From Pseudomonadales bacterium (GTDB lineage Bacteria > Pseudomonadota > Gammaproteobacteria > Pseudomonadales > Azotimanducaceae), in the NCBI GenBank assembly GCA_028822125.1, contig JAPKEK010000008.1, forward strand, positions 1 to 14,739: a stretch of DNA of 14,739 bases, given 5' to 3'. Positions 1 through 6,554 of this stretch are shown piece after piece. The notes beneath the pieces are model-generated. The model searched no databases, was not told the DNA's origin, and worked only from the letters and a program-made list of their open reading frames with translations. The position numbers were made by a program, and so were the translations under genes. How positions within the stretch are numbered: the first letter of the stretch is position 1; every line of letters begins with the position of its first letter.

Positions 1-764
1 GAACCGGTAATCGGGGATCTCATAGATACTCCTTTGGTGGAGCCTCTATGACAGGTGGGCAACTTCATCATCCCGAGTGGGCAATGCTGGTGGACATACC
101 GGTTGTCACCGAGATTGTATCGGCTATTTTCGGTTCAGCGGATTTCATTGTTAGGAGTGGTGGTGGGGATTTCTGCCTGCCGGGCGCAGTCGATTATCAG
201 CCGCTGCATTCAGATATGAGTGACCGGAGGGTTGTCAGCACAGGGCAGGGCAGGGAATTTACCTTTGGCGCATTTTCTGATCCGGAAGGCAGGATGAATT
301 ATAGAGATCTGCCTTGCCCTTATATCTGCTGCAATTTTCTGGTAACGGATTTTACCCGCTTGAATGGGCCTACCCGCCAAATTCCGGGGACCCAGCACAG
401 TCAGCAGTCTATACCCTCTTTGGAACAGGAGCCGGCCTGGATGAAATTGAGTACGGTGTGCCCTGTGCCAGCAGGAAGCGTACTGATTCGAGATGTCAGG
501 GCATGGCATGGCGGTACGCCAAACCTGTCTGAGGAAGTGCGAGCTATTCCCAATGTGGAGTACTTCGCGCCCTGGTTCAGAGAACCTATGCCGATCTGTC
601 TGCCCTATGAAGTCTATGAGACATTGTCCGCGACTGGTAAAGCGCGTTGCCGGTATATCGTAACCCGTCCTGGCGAGGCACTTGAAGTAGGCTACCGTAA
701 ATACCTGGGGGGAACCCCGCCTGGTTCAAGAAGTCGACCTGTTGATTTGGATGCAATGGCATAG
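1..764 (+). CDS. Phytanoyl-CoA dioxygenase (PhyH)-like Fe(II)/2-oxoglutarate oxygenase, 5' truncated
   Basis: Probable non-haem iron oxygenase coupling 2-oxoglutarate decarboxylation to hydroxylation of a small, possibly acyl or lipid, substrate. The frame is open from the window edge (first whole codon at 3), and the residues before Met at 48 (NRGSHRYSFGGAS) read as normal family sequence, so the true start lies outside. Numbering from that Met, an iron-binding HxD is at H54 and D56 (QPLHSDMSD) and the distal histidine at H154 (RAWHGG). R165 lies 11 residues after it, the spacing seen for the 2-oxoglutarate arginine in human PhyH. NGPTRQIPGTQH (106-117) is the usual loop between the two halves. 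All cofactor ligands are present, so it is probably active. The stop is TAG at 762-764. The next gene is convergent. The family is secure; the substrate is unknown. Confidence 0.85.
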   Translation, partial: TGNRGSHRYSFGGASMTGGQLHHPEWAMLVDIPVVTEIVSAIFGSADFIVRSGGGDFCLPGAVDYQPLHSDMSDRRVVSTGQGREFTFGAFSDPEGRMNYRDLPCPYICCNFLVTDFTRLNGPTRQIPGTQHSQQSIPSLEQEPAWMKLSTVCPVPAGSVLIRDVRAWHGGTPNLSEEVRAIPNVEYFAPWFREPMPICLPYEVYETLSATGKARCRYIVTRPGEALEVGYRKYLGGTPPGSRSRPVDLDAMA

Positions 765-827
765 GCCGGGTTGCTGATGTTGAATTCTGGCCCTAAGTTA
801 TGACCACCGGACATCAGGGTCAAGGCA

Positions 828-1151
828 TCATGATTGGAGTTTGAGCCCTTTTAATATGGTAAAGGGCAGCAGCTTGTATATCAGCGTGCCATCATAACTA
901 CCCAGTAGATATTCGTCTTCGTTTAGCTCTACCCAATGGGGCAGTTGTGAATTCGGGTTTCTTGGATCCCAATTACGTTCGCTGGTGTAGGCTTCGACTC
1001 TTAATTTAACTTTGCGCTGCATATCCAGAGAAAATCCCCCCCAGTAAAAGTATCGAATAGAGCCGTCTCGCATAAGTGCACCGACATTGGCTTTGTCGCC
1101 TTGCCGTAAGACATCGGTACGTTGGTTGGTTCTGATCCGTATACTGTACAT
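828..1151 (-). CDS. Small hypothetical protein with a LexA box at its start
   Basis: A 107-residue soluble protein that I do not recognise. It has no signal peptide or membrane segment. It is rich in aromatic and charged residues (YFYWGGFSLD around 34-43, then a WVELNEDEYLLGSYDG stretch near 73-88) and ends in a hydrophobic/basic tail. Its ATG (1149-1151) sits inside a LexA-type palindrome at 1142-1161, and no Shine-Dalgarno precedes it. A TATACT -10 on this strand (1158-1163) would start transcription at about the A of the ATG, suggesting a leaderless mRNA. Met27 (codon at 1071-1073) is the alternative start if the mRNA has a leader. It is convergent with the dioxygenase gene. Coding status rests on an open frame of plausible composition plus the regulatory site, so it is moderately supported. 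An SOS role is inference. Confidence 0.55.
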   Translation of the reverse strand: MYSIRIRTNQRTDVLRQGDKANVGALMRDGSIRYFYWGGFSLDMQRKVKLRVEAYTSERNWDPRNPNSQLPHWVELNEDEYLLGSYDGTLIYKLLPFTILKGLKLQS

Positions 1152-1161
1152 ATAGACAGTA
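1142..1161. promoter_or_regulatory. LexA (SOS) box
   Basis: The site is a CTGT-N8-ACAG palindrome (TACTGT at 1142-1147, ACAGTA at 1156-1161) and differs from the E. coli consensus at only two central positions. The inverted repeat extends one pair further out on each side (1140-1163). It overlaps both the -10 element and the start codon of the minus-strand gene at 828-1151, a position where LexA would block transcription initiation. There is no plus-strand protein gene close downstream, so the minus-strand gene is the likely target. The match is seen directly; function is inferred. Confidence 0.7.
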
Positions 1162-1185
1162 TAAATGATTTTCAGGAAGCTGGAA
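1158..1185 (-). promoter_or_regulatory. Candidate promoter for the LexA-box gene
   Basis: Read on the minus strand there is a weak -35 TTCCAG (1180-1185), a 16-bp spacer and a good -10 TATACT (1158-1163). The expected start site, seven bases past the -10, is at about 1151, which is the A of the ATG. The -10 lies within the extended LexA palindrome. Confidence 0.4.
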
Positions 1186-1288
1186 CCTGACGATGGTATT
1201 GCCTATACTGCACATCCTTTTCAAACTATAGTGACGGTTCTGCTTCAGCGTTTTATTGCGTTAGCGGACCAATTTTAGTGTTAAAGGA

Positions 1289-1365
1289 CCGCCCGTAGCT
1301 CAGCTGGATAGAGCACCAGGCTTCGAACCTGGGTGTCGGGAGTTCGAATCTCTCCGGGCGGGCCA
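1289..1365 (+). tRNA. tRNA-Arg (anticodon TCG)
   Basis: A full cloverleaf of 77 nt with encoded CCA (1363-1365). The acceptor stem CCGCCCG/CGGGCGG (1289-1295 with 1355-1361) pairs perfectly and the discriminator is G1362. The D arm is GCTCAGCTGGATAGAGC. The anticodon stem CCAGG/CCTGG (1316-1320 with 1328-1332) encloses loop CTTCGAA with anticodon TCG at 1323-1325, decoding CGA. The variable loop is GTGTC, and the T arm GGGAG/CTCTC has one G-U pair around TTCGAAT. The first 25 bases resemble E. coli tRNA-Arg(CCG). The acceptor begins with C1-G72 rather than the commoner G1-C72. Its 3' end is followed by sequence that looks like a decayed integration site. Confidence 0.95.
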
Positions 1366-1420
1366 ACCTACCTAGTAATATGTATAAAAATCAATGATTT
1401 AAATAGTTTAAGGGTTGGCC

Positions 1421-1442
1421 TGTGTATACACATTTGTATACA
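1421..1442. repeat. Two tandem GTATAC-centred palindromes downstream of the tRNA
   Basis: A perfect 12-bp palindrome TGTGTATACACA (1421-1432) is followed by an 8-bp palindrome TGTATACA (1435-1442). Their centres are 12 bp apart, about one helical turn. They lie directly upstream of a TATAAT hexamer and a short ORF, where an operator or recombination-accessory protein could bind. The palindromes are seen directly; function is inferred. Confidence 0.5.
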
Positions 1443-1450
1443 CTTTAGGG

Positions 1451-1456
1451 TATAAT
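1451..1456 (+). promoter_or_regulatory. TATAAT -10 hexamer before the 59-codon ORF
   Basis: A perfect TATAAT lies five bases before the ATG at 1461. No convincing -35 is present; its place is taken by the paired palindromes. If used, transcription would start at about the ATG, giving a leaderless message. Confidence 0.35.
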
Positions 1457-1460
1457 AGCC

Positions 1461-1640
1461 ATGACGACCCTAAAACTACATGGTTTCAAGATTGCCTTGA
1501 AATATTTACATCGCCCAGGGAATAGAAACATCTGGCTTCATAGGCACAGTCCTCCTGGAAAAGAAACAGGGATCGAATCAGACATCAAGATTGATAACGC
1601 AGGGATAGATGAACGCTGCTGGAGCGACTTTTTTCACTGA
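1461..1640 (+). pseudogene. 59-codon ORF next to tRNA-Arg, possible integrase remnant
   Basis: The ORF runs from ATG 1461 to TGA 1638-1640. The basic, tryptophan-containing segment KYLHRPGNRNIWLHRHSPPG (residues 14-33) loosely resembles the N-terminal strand region of tRNA-targeting tyrosine recombinases (pattern YL-RRxGxxxWxxR). No catalytic R-H-R-Y domain follows, so if it is an integrase almost all of it is lost. Position supports the idea: it begins 95 bp after the tRNA 3' end, in the same direction, behind paired palindromes. It could equally be a chance ORF. No Shine-Dalgarno is seen. Confidence 0.3.
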
Positions 1641-1649
1641 AATAATAAT

Positions 1650-1774
1650 TATTTAACTAGGAATAATTAGCTGTATGTTATTCGAGCGGCTCATCTTTCC
1701 AGAAATGCTAAGTATTTAATCAGGAATAATAGATGTTTGTCATTCGAGCGACTTATCTTCCTAAAAATGATATG
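1650..1774 (+). repeat. Tandem 63-bp duplication of the ethD leader and first codons
   Basis: Copy 1 (1650-1712) and copy 2 (1713-1774) abut exactly and agree at about 50 of 63 aligned positions with one single-base gap. Each holds the same AGGAATAAT ribosome-binding region and the same beginning of the EthD coding sequence. In copy 1 the ATG is replaced by CTG, and reading on from it gives YVIRAAHLSRNAK, which parallels FVIRATYLPKNDM of the intact gene. Copy 1 is therefore a dead 5' fragment and copy 2 feeds the live gene. Confidence 0.8.
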
Positions 1775-2083
1775 CATTTTGATAAGGAATATTATGTGAC
1801 TTATCATATCCCCCTCGCACAGAAGTTACTTGCGGGTCACGTCAACTATTTGCAGATGTATGCTGAATTCGACACGAGAGTGATGATGAGTGAGCATGAA
1901 TTACGTGCGCCAGGGGTGTTTGTATTAGTAGTTGAATCAGAGGCTGAGGTCGTTCGTTTCAATGCATTTCGTAGAAGTGAGCACGTTTTACCACTACGTG
2001 ATGACATTAGAAACTATACCAACTGTGAACCGGAGTGGACGGTTGCTGAGGTTGTGGGAAGTGAATCTACCCTCAATAAATGA
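1733..2083 (+). CDS. EthD-domain protein
   Basis: A 116-residue protein of the EthD family (dimeric alpha/beta-barrel fold). Family members include EthD of ether-degrading actinobacteria and several polyketide or ring-modifying enzymes; many have no known function. The signature is at the N-terminus: a beta strand (FVIRATYLP), then HFDKEYYVTYHIPLAQKLL (15-33) with the characteristic YHxPL around H25, followed by a second strand FVLVVESEAE. Length is typical and complete. The ATG at 1733 has AGGAAT eight bases upstream. A broken copy of the same 5' end lies just before it. It stands alone between the tRNA region and a convergent amidohydrolase gene. The family call is good; the role is unknown. 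Confidence 0.75.
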   Translation: MFVIRATYLPKNDMHFDKEYYVTYHIPLAQKLLAGHVNYLQMYAEFDTRVMMSEHELRAPGVFVLVVESEAEVVRFNAFRRSEHVLPLRDDIRNYTNCEPEWTVAEVVGSESTLNK

Positions 2084-2124
2084 TAGATGATGAAGTATAA
2101 GCGTTAGCTGAAGCGGGCCTGTTC

Positions 2125-2156
2125 ATCCACTTATCCATCTACTCATCTATCCACTC
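2125..2156 (+). repeat. Degenerate 8-bp tandem repeat
   Basis: Four units follow each other: ATCCACTT, ATCCATCT, ACTCATCT, ATCCACTC. They lie in the 216-bp gap between the convergent EthD and amidohydrolase genes. No hairpin with a T tract is visible there. Confidence 0.5.
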
Positions 2157-2299
2157 ATTAGTGGCAGTCATTCAATTTAGAAAAATTTAACAGGAGGTTA
2201 AGCCCTTAAAGTCCTAGTCAGTAACCCGAGTGCAGGCGCCTTCTGCTATGCGGCCAGGCACTTATACAACGTTTTTAGCCTGTTGCTCGCAGAGTGAGT

Positions 2300-4018
2300 T
2301 CACTTCTCCTGGTTTACTCTTGGGTCAGTTTGATGACCTCGGATCAGTTTGCCCGGTAAGGCGCCTGTAGCGACGCCATGACGATAGGTCACAGTACCGG
2401 ACACGAGCGTGGTCTCCAGTCCCAAGGCATGTTGAAGAAATCGTTTGCCGCCTGCAGGCAAGTCGTTAACAATGTGCGGCGTCTTCAGTGCCAGAGCGTC
2501 TATATCGATAACATTAATATCGGCTTTCATTCCTTCTGCTATTAATCCCCTGTCTTTCAGAGAATAAAGTTCAGCTGGTTGCTGGGTCAGCATATGAATA
2601 CCCTGGCTGAGATTAAAAGCGCCGATTTCCTTAACCCATTTCGTCAGTACATAGAGATTAGCGCTGGTATCACAGATAGAACCAACGTGGGCGCCACCAT
2701 CTCCGAGCGCGGCGACGGTGTGGGGATGACCTAGTAATTCTGGAATTTGATCGAAGTAGTTGGCCGCAGGGATATAGATGAGATTACTGCCATCGTTACC
2801 GAGCAGGTAGTCGTAGAGCCAGGATTCGGGTTCCTGATCTACTGCTGCTGCCTGGGCGGTTACTGATTTTTCTGCTTGGGGGAGGTACTCTATAGGGTCT
2901 TCAAGCGGATACATTTTGTCGTGAAGTTTATTGAAGATTCTGACAAATATGTGGGGGCTAATATTTTCTTCCTGAAGAATTTTTTTCTTCGTTTCCGGAT
3001 CTTTGAGACGCTCCAGCCGTTCTTCGAAGGGCAGGTCTTCAAGGTTCATATAAGTAGGTCTGCGATAAAATGGATTCATCGAAGAGGGTAGCCCCATCAT
3101 CATGCCCACTGGTCGCGATAAAACCTGGCCGCGAATATCCAGGCCACGATCCTGGGCTTGTTCAATGAGTTGTAATTGTTGTTTCCACAGATCAGGCTGG
3201 CTATCTAACTGCAGCAGCGTAAAGGTTCCTTTTGCTCCAGTTGCCAGGCAGGTGTCTTCAAGAATACTGAATTCTTCCTGCGGATCCTCCCAGTCTGATA
3301 TCAGTTGAAAGACATGACCTTTGTCACCTGAAAGCACCTTGCCGAGGGCTTTTAATTCATGGGTAGCTGCTTTGTACGTTGGGATCAGTTCGCCGTTTTT
3401 GCTTCGGTGGACCAGTGTTCTGGAGGTGGAAAAGCCGACTGCGCCGGCTGCGACGCCTTCGCTGAGCAGTGCCTGCATGCTGGCAATATCGTCCGGCGTT
3501 GCGACCTCCCTGCTGACGGCGCGTTCACCCATGACAAAAACTCGTAGAGGGCCATGTGGGTAAAGAACAGCGATATCAATGTCTCTTTCTCGGTCAGCCA
3601 GGGTATCGAGGAATTCCGGAAAACTTTCCCATGTCCAGGGAAGCCCTTCGTCCATGGCTGAACCTGGAATTTCTTCTACACCTTCCATTAATTGAATGAG
3701 CGTTTCATGATCTTCCGGTTTGCAGGGAGCAAAGCCAACGCCGCAGTTACCCATAACGACCGTAGTTGTACCGAGGTTGGCTGATGGATTCAAGTGAGAA
3801 TCCCAGGTTGCCTGGCCGTCATAATGGGTGTGTACGTCAATGAAGCCGGGCGTGATGATTTTACCGTTGGCTTGTATCAGCTGTTCAGCGTCGCCTGAAA
3901 TAGAGGCCTTTAGCTTACAGATAATGCCGTCTTTAATGGCGATATCAACGTATTTTGGGGGGCCCCCGCTACCATCGTATAGGGTGCCGTTGCGAATAAT
4001 GACATCGTATTCTGCCAT
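2300..4018 (-). CDS. Amidohydrolase, N-acyl-D-amino-acid deacylase-like
   Basis: A 572-residue metal-dependent amidohydrolase superfamily (composite-domain TIM-barrel) protein. The N-terminal beta sandwich starts YDVIIRNGTLYDGSG. GFIDVHTHYD supplies metal ligands H63 and H65, and GNCGVGFAP places C92 where D-aminoacylases have their metal-bridging cysteine. D440 in LGDGGAH is the catalytic aspartate. The C-terminal strand region (GMKADINVIDIDAL) closes the sandwich. Two barrel histidines of true D-aminoacylases are not seen: the matching strands read GHVFQLISDW (234-243) and FTLLQLDSQP (266-275). This puts it in the large subfamily usually labelled amidohydrolase or D-aminoacylase without known substrate. 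The ATG has AGAGG upstream. The next minus-strand gene begins 217 bp upstream, so co-transcription is uncertain. Confidence 0.85.
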   Translation of the reverse strand: MAEYDVIIRNGTLYDGSGGPPKYVDIAIKDGIICKLKASISGDAEQLIQANGKIITPGFIDVHTHYDGQATWDSHLNPSANLGTTTVVMGNCGVGFAPCKPEDHETLIQLMEGVEEIPGSAMDEGLPWTWESFPEFLDTLADRERDIDIAVLYPHGPLRVFVMGERAVSREVATPDDIASMQALLSEGVAAGAVGFSTSRTLVHRSKNGELIPTYKAATHELKALGKVLSGDKGHVFQLISDWEDPQEEFSILEDTCLATGAKGTFTLLQLDSQPDLWKQQLQLIEQAQDRGLDIRGQVLSRPVGMMMGLPSSMNPFYRRPTYMNLEDLPFEERLERLKDPETKKKILQEENISPHIFVRIFNKLHDKMYPLEDPIEYLPQAEKSVTAQAAAVDQEPESWLYDYLLGNDGSNLIYIPAANYFDQIPELLGHPHTVAALGDGGAHVGSICDTSANLYVLTKWVKEIGAFNLSQGIHMLTQQPAELYSLKDRGLIAEGMKADINVIDIDALALKTPHIVNDLPAGGKRFLQHALGLETTLVSGTVTYRHGVATGALPGKLIRGHQTDPRVNQEK

Positions 4019-4235
4019 CGATAGCTACCTCTGCCTGATTAGTTTAGGTTGCTTTGAATGTATCCTGAATCAGATGCTAAATCTACCTCAAAAAAACTAG
4101 TTTTCGTTTTACCCACAGAGCTGGATACCCAGCTTAGTTAAGGTGCATAGCCAGCGGCAGGTTGAAATTACCAGATTAGCCTGGTAGGACGCATGTTCGA
4201 ATCACGCATTTAAAAATGCTATCTGTTTAGCCTAT

Positions 4236-4838
4236 TTAGAGTCTTGATTTGATAAGGGATTCGAACTCGTCGAGTTTATCCTTGCCGAAGAACATCTCGC
4301 TATCCACGAAAAAAGTGGGCGAACCAAATGTCCCCATGGCAACAGAACGTTCAGTATTGGTTATGAGCTTTTTTTTTATTTCAGGGTCCTGAATGCCGGC
4401 CAGAATGTCCTCTGTGGGAAGTCCTGAAGAAGTCATGGCCTGAGCCATCACCTGTGGGTCATCCATCTTCTTAGGATCGCTCCACATGTGGTGATAGATC
4501 TCATTGACGTAAGTTTCCAGAAATCCGCTTTGATCCGCGTAGACTGCGCCACGCATAATCTGCAGCGTATTGACAGGGAAGAAAGGATTACGATTGTAGG
4601 CAGTGATGTTGTGTCTGCTAACAAAACGCTGGGTTTCTATCTGGGCATACTCTCCCTTGTTTTTAATTCCCTGCATTGATACGGCAGGGGATACATTATT
4701 GGTTGCCTTAAAAACGCCACCCAACAGAACGGGTAGATACTTTATTGATATACCCGTTCGCTGTTCTAGTTGTGGTATGACCAGATGGCTTAAATAGGCA
4801 TTTGGGCTGCCAAAGTCGAAGTGGAACTCTATCTGCAT
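4236..4838 (-). CDS. 2-hydroxychromene-2-carboxylate isomerase-like (DsbA/kappa-GST fold)
   Basis: A 200-residue cytosolic thioredoxin-fold protein of the HCCA isomerase/kappa-GST family. Members use glutathione to isomerise 2-hydroxychromene-2-carboxylate in naphthalene breakdown, though many homologues act on other substrates. FDFGSPNAYL (7-16) carries S11, the residue that activates glutathione. GGVFKATNN (40-48) and NPFFPVNTLQIMRG (84-97) are family hallmarks, and GTFGSPTFFVD (169-179) contains the cis-proline P174, followed by MFFGKDKLDEF. Length is normal. AGGAG lies about eight bases before the ATG. No other naphthalene-pathway gene is nearby, so the exact reaction is open. It is divergent from the crotonase at 5264. 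Confidence 0.85.
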   Translation of the reverse strand: MQIEFHFDFGSPNAYLSHLVIPQLEQRTGISIKYLPVLLGGVFKATNNVSPAVSMQGIKNKGEYAQIETQRFVSRHNITAYNRNPFFPVNTLQIMRGAVYADQSGFLETYVNEIYHHMWSDPKKMDDPQVMAQAMTSSGLPTEDILAGIQDPEIKKKLITNTERSVAMGTFGSPTFFVDSEMFFGKDKLDEFESLIKSRL

Positions 4839-5263
4839 GTCAGTTACTCCTGAAAAAGTGGGTGGCTTATCGGATTTGCTGATATTACTTAATTGACCAT
4901 TTTGATCCGATTTTGTAGTTTTTGTTCACCGTTTTAACCATGACACGGATCATTGGCAAATCATAGATCAGCGGCGTGCGGATAATGCTGGTAGCCGAAG
5001 CGCGCTTGTTGCGCCCGTCTGTAAATGCTTTGGAACGGCTCATGGGTTGTCTCGATGCCACCAGAGAACGGTCGTTATACGGTGACGATATTGTTCAACC
5101 AGGGAACATGTCATTACCTATAGTCTCCTATCAGCAGGGCCTGCATCTTAATTTTCTGGTGAGCGGTTTATTTATTCATCAGAAATGTTTAGCTTATCAG
5201 CAGGGGTTGCAGCGGAACTGGCCGGTTGATACCCCTGAGACCGGCACACAGAGGAGTACTAGC
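4839..5263 (+). other. Divergent intergenic region with promoter and open in-frame leader
   Basis: This 425-bp gap separates the isomerase (minus) from crotonase 1 (plus). The crotonase frame stays open upstream to an ATG-less start near 4976 but the family-like sequence begins only at 5264. The leader codes for an unfamiliar peptide with two in-frame YQQGL motifs made by a near-identical 17-bp sequence at 5129-5145 and 5195-5211 (15 of 17 match, 66 bp apart). I treat it as untranslated leader or decayed sequence, not as a crotonase extension. Confidence 0.4.
4893..4921 (+). promoter_or_regulatory. Candidate sigma-70 promoter upstream of crotonase 1
   Basis: TTGACC (4893-4898), a 17-bp spacer and TAGTTT (4916-4921) form a plausible promoter. 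The -35 is good and the -10 is weak. It would give a leader of over 300 nt before the ATG at 5264. Confidence 0.35.
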
Positions 5264-6079
5264 ATGATAACTATCGATACAGGTACAGATGAGTTACTTT
5301 GCCACATCGATGACCGAGTAGCGGTCATTACTTTAAATAAGCCGCATAAAAAAAATGCGCTCGGTGATATTCTCACGCCAGCTTTACGGAATACGCTTTT
5401 GCTGGTTGAACAAGATGACCGGGTAGGTTGCGTTATGATCACCGGTAGCGGCGATGCCTTTTGTTCAGGTGGCGACGTCAGTGGCATGGGGGCAAGCTCG
5501 GCTCAGCCCAGGTCCACTCAGGAACGCATTGCCGAATTGACGTTAAAACAGGAAACACTGACCCTGCGGCTTTATGAGTTAGATAAAATCACGGTTGCGG
5601 CTCTGCCCGGAGCCGCTGCTGGAGCCGGACTGTCGATAGCCCTTGCCTGCGATTTGAGGGTTGCGGCAAAGCGTGCTTTTGTCACCACTGCATTTCGTAA
5701 TATTGGTCTTTCCGGTGATTATGGCGGTAGTTGGCTTTTACCGAGGCTCATTGGCTTGGCCAGAGCTAAGGAGCTGTATTACACCGCACAAAGAGTGGGT
5801 TCCGAGCAGGCAGTTCAGCTGGGCCTTGTTAACAGGGTCTTTGATGATGAAACCTTTCGTGAAGACGCTCAAGCCTATGCCAGCGAAATTGCTAACGGAC
5901 CCAGTGGCGCGTTAAGCCGGATGAAGGTCAATATCAACCGGGGCCTTGAACAGGGCCTTAGGGAAAGCCTGGTATTGGAAGCCCGGCATTTAGTAGAAAG
6001 TGGTAGTTCCAAAGAAGCACAAGAGGCAATAACCGCGTTCATGGAGAAACGGCCACCGATTTTTCACGCAGATCTGTAG
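5264..6079 (+). CDS. Crotonase-fold enzyme 1 (enoyl-CoA hydratase/isomerase family)
   Basis: A 271-residue acyl-CoA enzyme. The start at 5264 is chosen because GAGGAG stands about eight bases upstream, the family sequence begins there and the length then matches the family; the frame is open for 96 further codons upstream. Oxyanion-hole segments are CSGGDV (67-72) and PGAAAGAGL (115-123). The two glutamates of canonical hydratases are absent: the first falls in GAGLSIA, the second in TAFRNIG. Instead D152 in LSGDYGGSWLLPR takes the place of the acidic residue used by PaaG and enoyl-CoA isomerases. Isomerisation or another CoA-ester rearrangement is thus more likely than simple hydration. A decayed epoxide-hydrolase-like gene follows on the same strand. 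Confidence 0.85.
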   Translation: MITIDTGTDELLCHIDDRVAVITLNKPHKKNALGDILTPALRNTLLLVEQDDRVGCVMITGSGDAFCSGGDVSGMGASSAQPRSTQERIAELTLKQETLTLRLYELDKITVAALPGAAAGAGLSIALACDLRVAAKRAFVTTAFRNIGLSGDYGGSWLLPRLIGLARAKELYYTAQRVGSEQAVQLGLVNRVFDDETFREDAQAYASEIANGPSGALSRMKVNINRGLEQGLRESLVLEARHLVESGSSKEAQEAITAFMEKRPPIFHADL

Positions 6080-6088
6080 GAGCTCCAA

Positions 6089-6116
6089 GCAGCCCCCCAG
6101 GTGGGTAGCAGTTTTT
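6089..6116 (+). terminator. Possible weak terminator after crotonase 1
   Basis: GCAGCCC and GGGTAGC can form an imperfect stem (two mismatches) followed closely by a run of five T. The stem is poor, so this is tentative. Confidence 0.25.
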
Positions 6117-6172
6117 GATTGGTTTGATCTGTTGCGTCCAGGCTTAGGCAGTGTTTTAGTAGTGGGAATTCT

Positions 6173-6554
6173 GTGGACAAGTCAATCATGTCAGAGAATA
6201 TTCGGATTGTGGAAGAATTTGTCGCTGCATGGAGCAGTTTGGATGCGACTCGACTTGCCGGGTATTTTTGCGATGATGGCAGTTACTATAACTTGCTTAC
6301 CCAGCCGGTTACGGTAGGAAAAATGTTGAAAAATTTATCAAACAATTTCTCTCCAACTGGACCGAGACAGACTGGGTCATAATCAACATTACCTTACAGG
6401 GCTAGACGGTTTTCTGTGGAAGGTTGGATCGAACGAAAACGGCGCGAGGCAACGTCGATTTGCCTTGTTTTGGCGTTTTTGAGATGGAAGGGGCAAGATT
6501 AAAGTATGGCGGGATTATTTTGATTTGGGTACTTTTATGAAAGCCATGGCATGA
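6173..6554 (+). pseudogene. Limonene-1,2-epoxide hydrolase-like (SnoaL fold) pseudogene
   Basis: The remains of a gene of about 125 codons. The first frame, from GTG 6173 or ATG 6188, reads IRIVEEFVAAW then YFCDDGSYYNLLTQPVTVGK. At the A run near 6318-6323 one base is missing and family sequence continues in another frame as NVEKFIKQFLSNWTETDW up to an in-frame TAG (6403-6405). Past the stop come RLDRTKTARGNVDLPCFGVFEMEG and, after a lost G near 6490, KVWRDYFDLGTFMKAMA ending at TGA 6552-6554. The five active-site residues of the family (Y and N of YYN, R and D of RLD, D of WRDYFDL) are all still legible across frames. As written it cannot make the protein. Each indel contracts a homopolymer, so recent decay or sequencing error are both possible. 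Confidence 0.8.

Noticed and set aside
1006..1224. 72-codon minus-strand ORF overlapping the LexA-box gene
   Set aside because: Its composition is less protein-like and it overlaps the better frame; treated as a shadow.
4119..4134. Hairpin AGCTGG-ATAC-CCAGCT downstream of the isomerase gene, possible terminator
   Set aside because: No T tract directly follows on the minus strand and it lies 100 bp past the stop codon.
4168..4212. tRNA-like fragment: D-arm-like TAGCCTGGTAGGACGC followed by GTTCGAATC in a nearly paired arm
   Set aside because: There is no anticodon arm, no acceptor stem and only four of five T-arm pairs. It is at best a deleted remnant and could be chance.
4976..5263. N-terminal extension of crotonase 1 by 96 residues
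   Set aside because: The family sequence, length and a strong ribosome-binding site all favour the start at 5264. The upstream part has no crotonase similarity.
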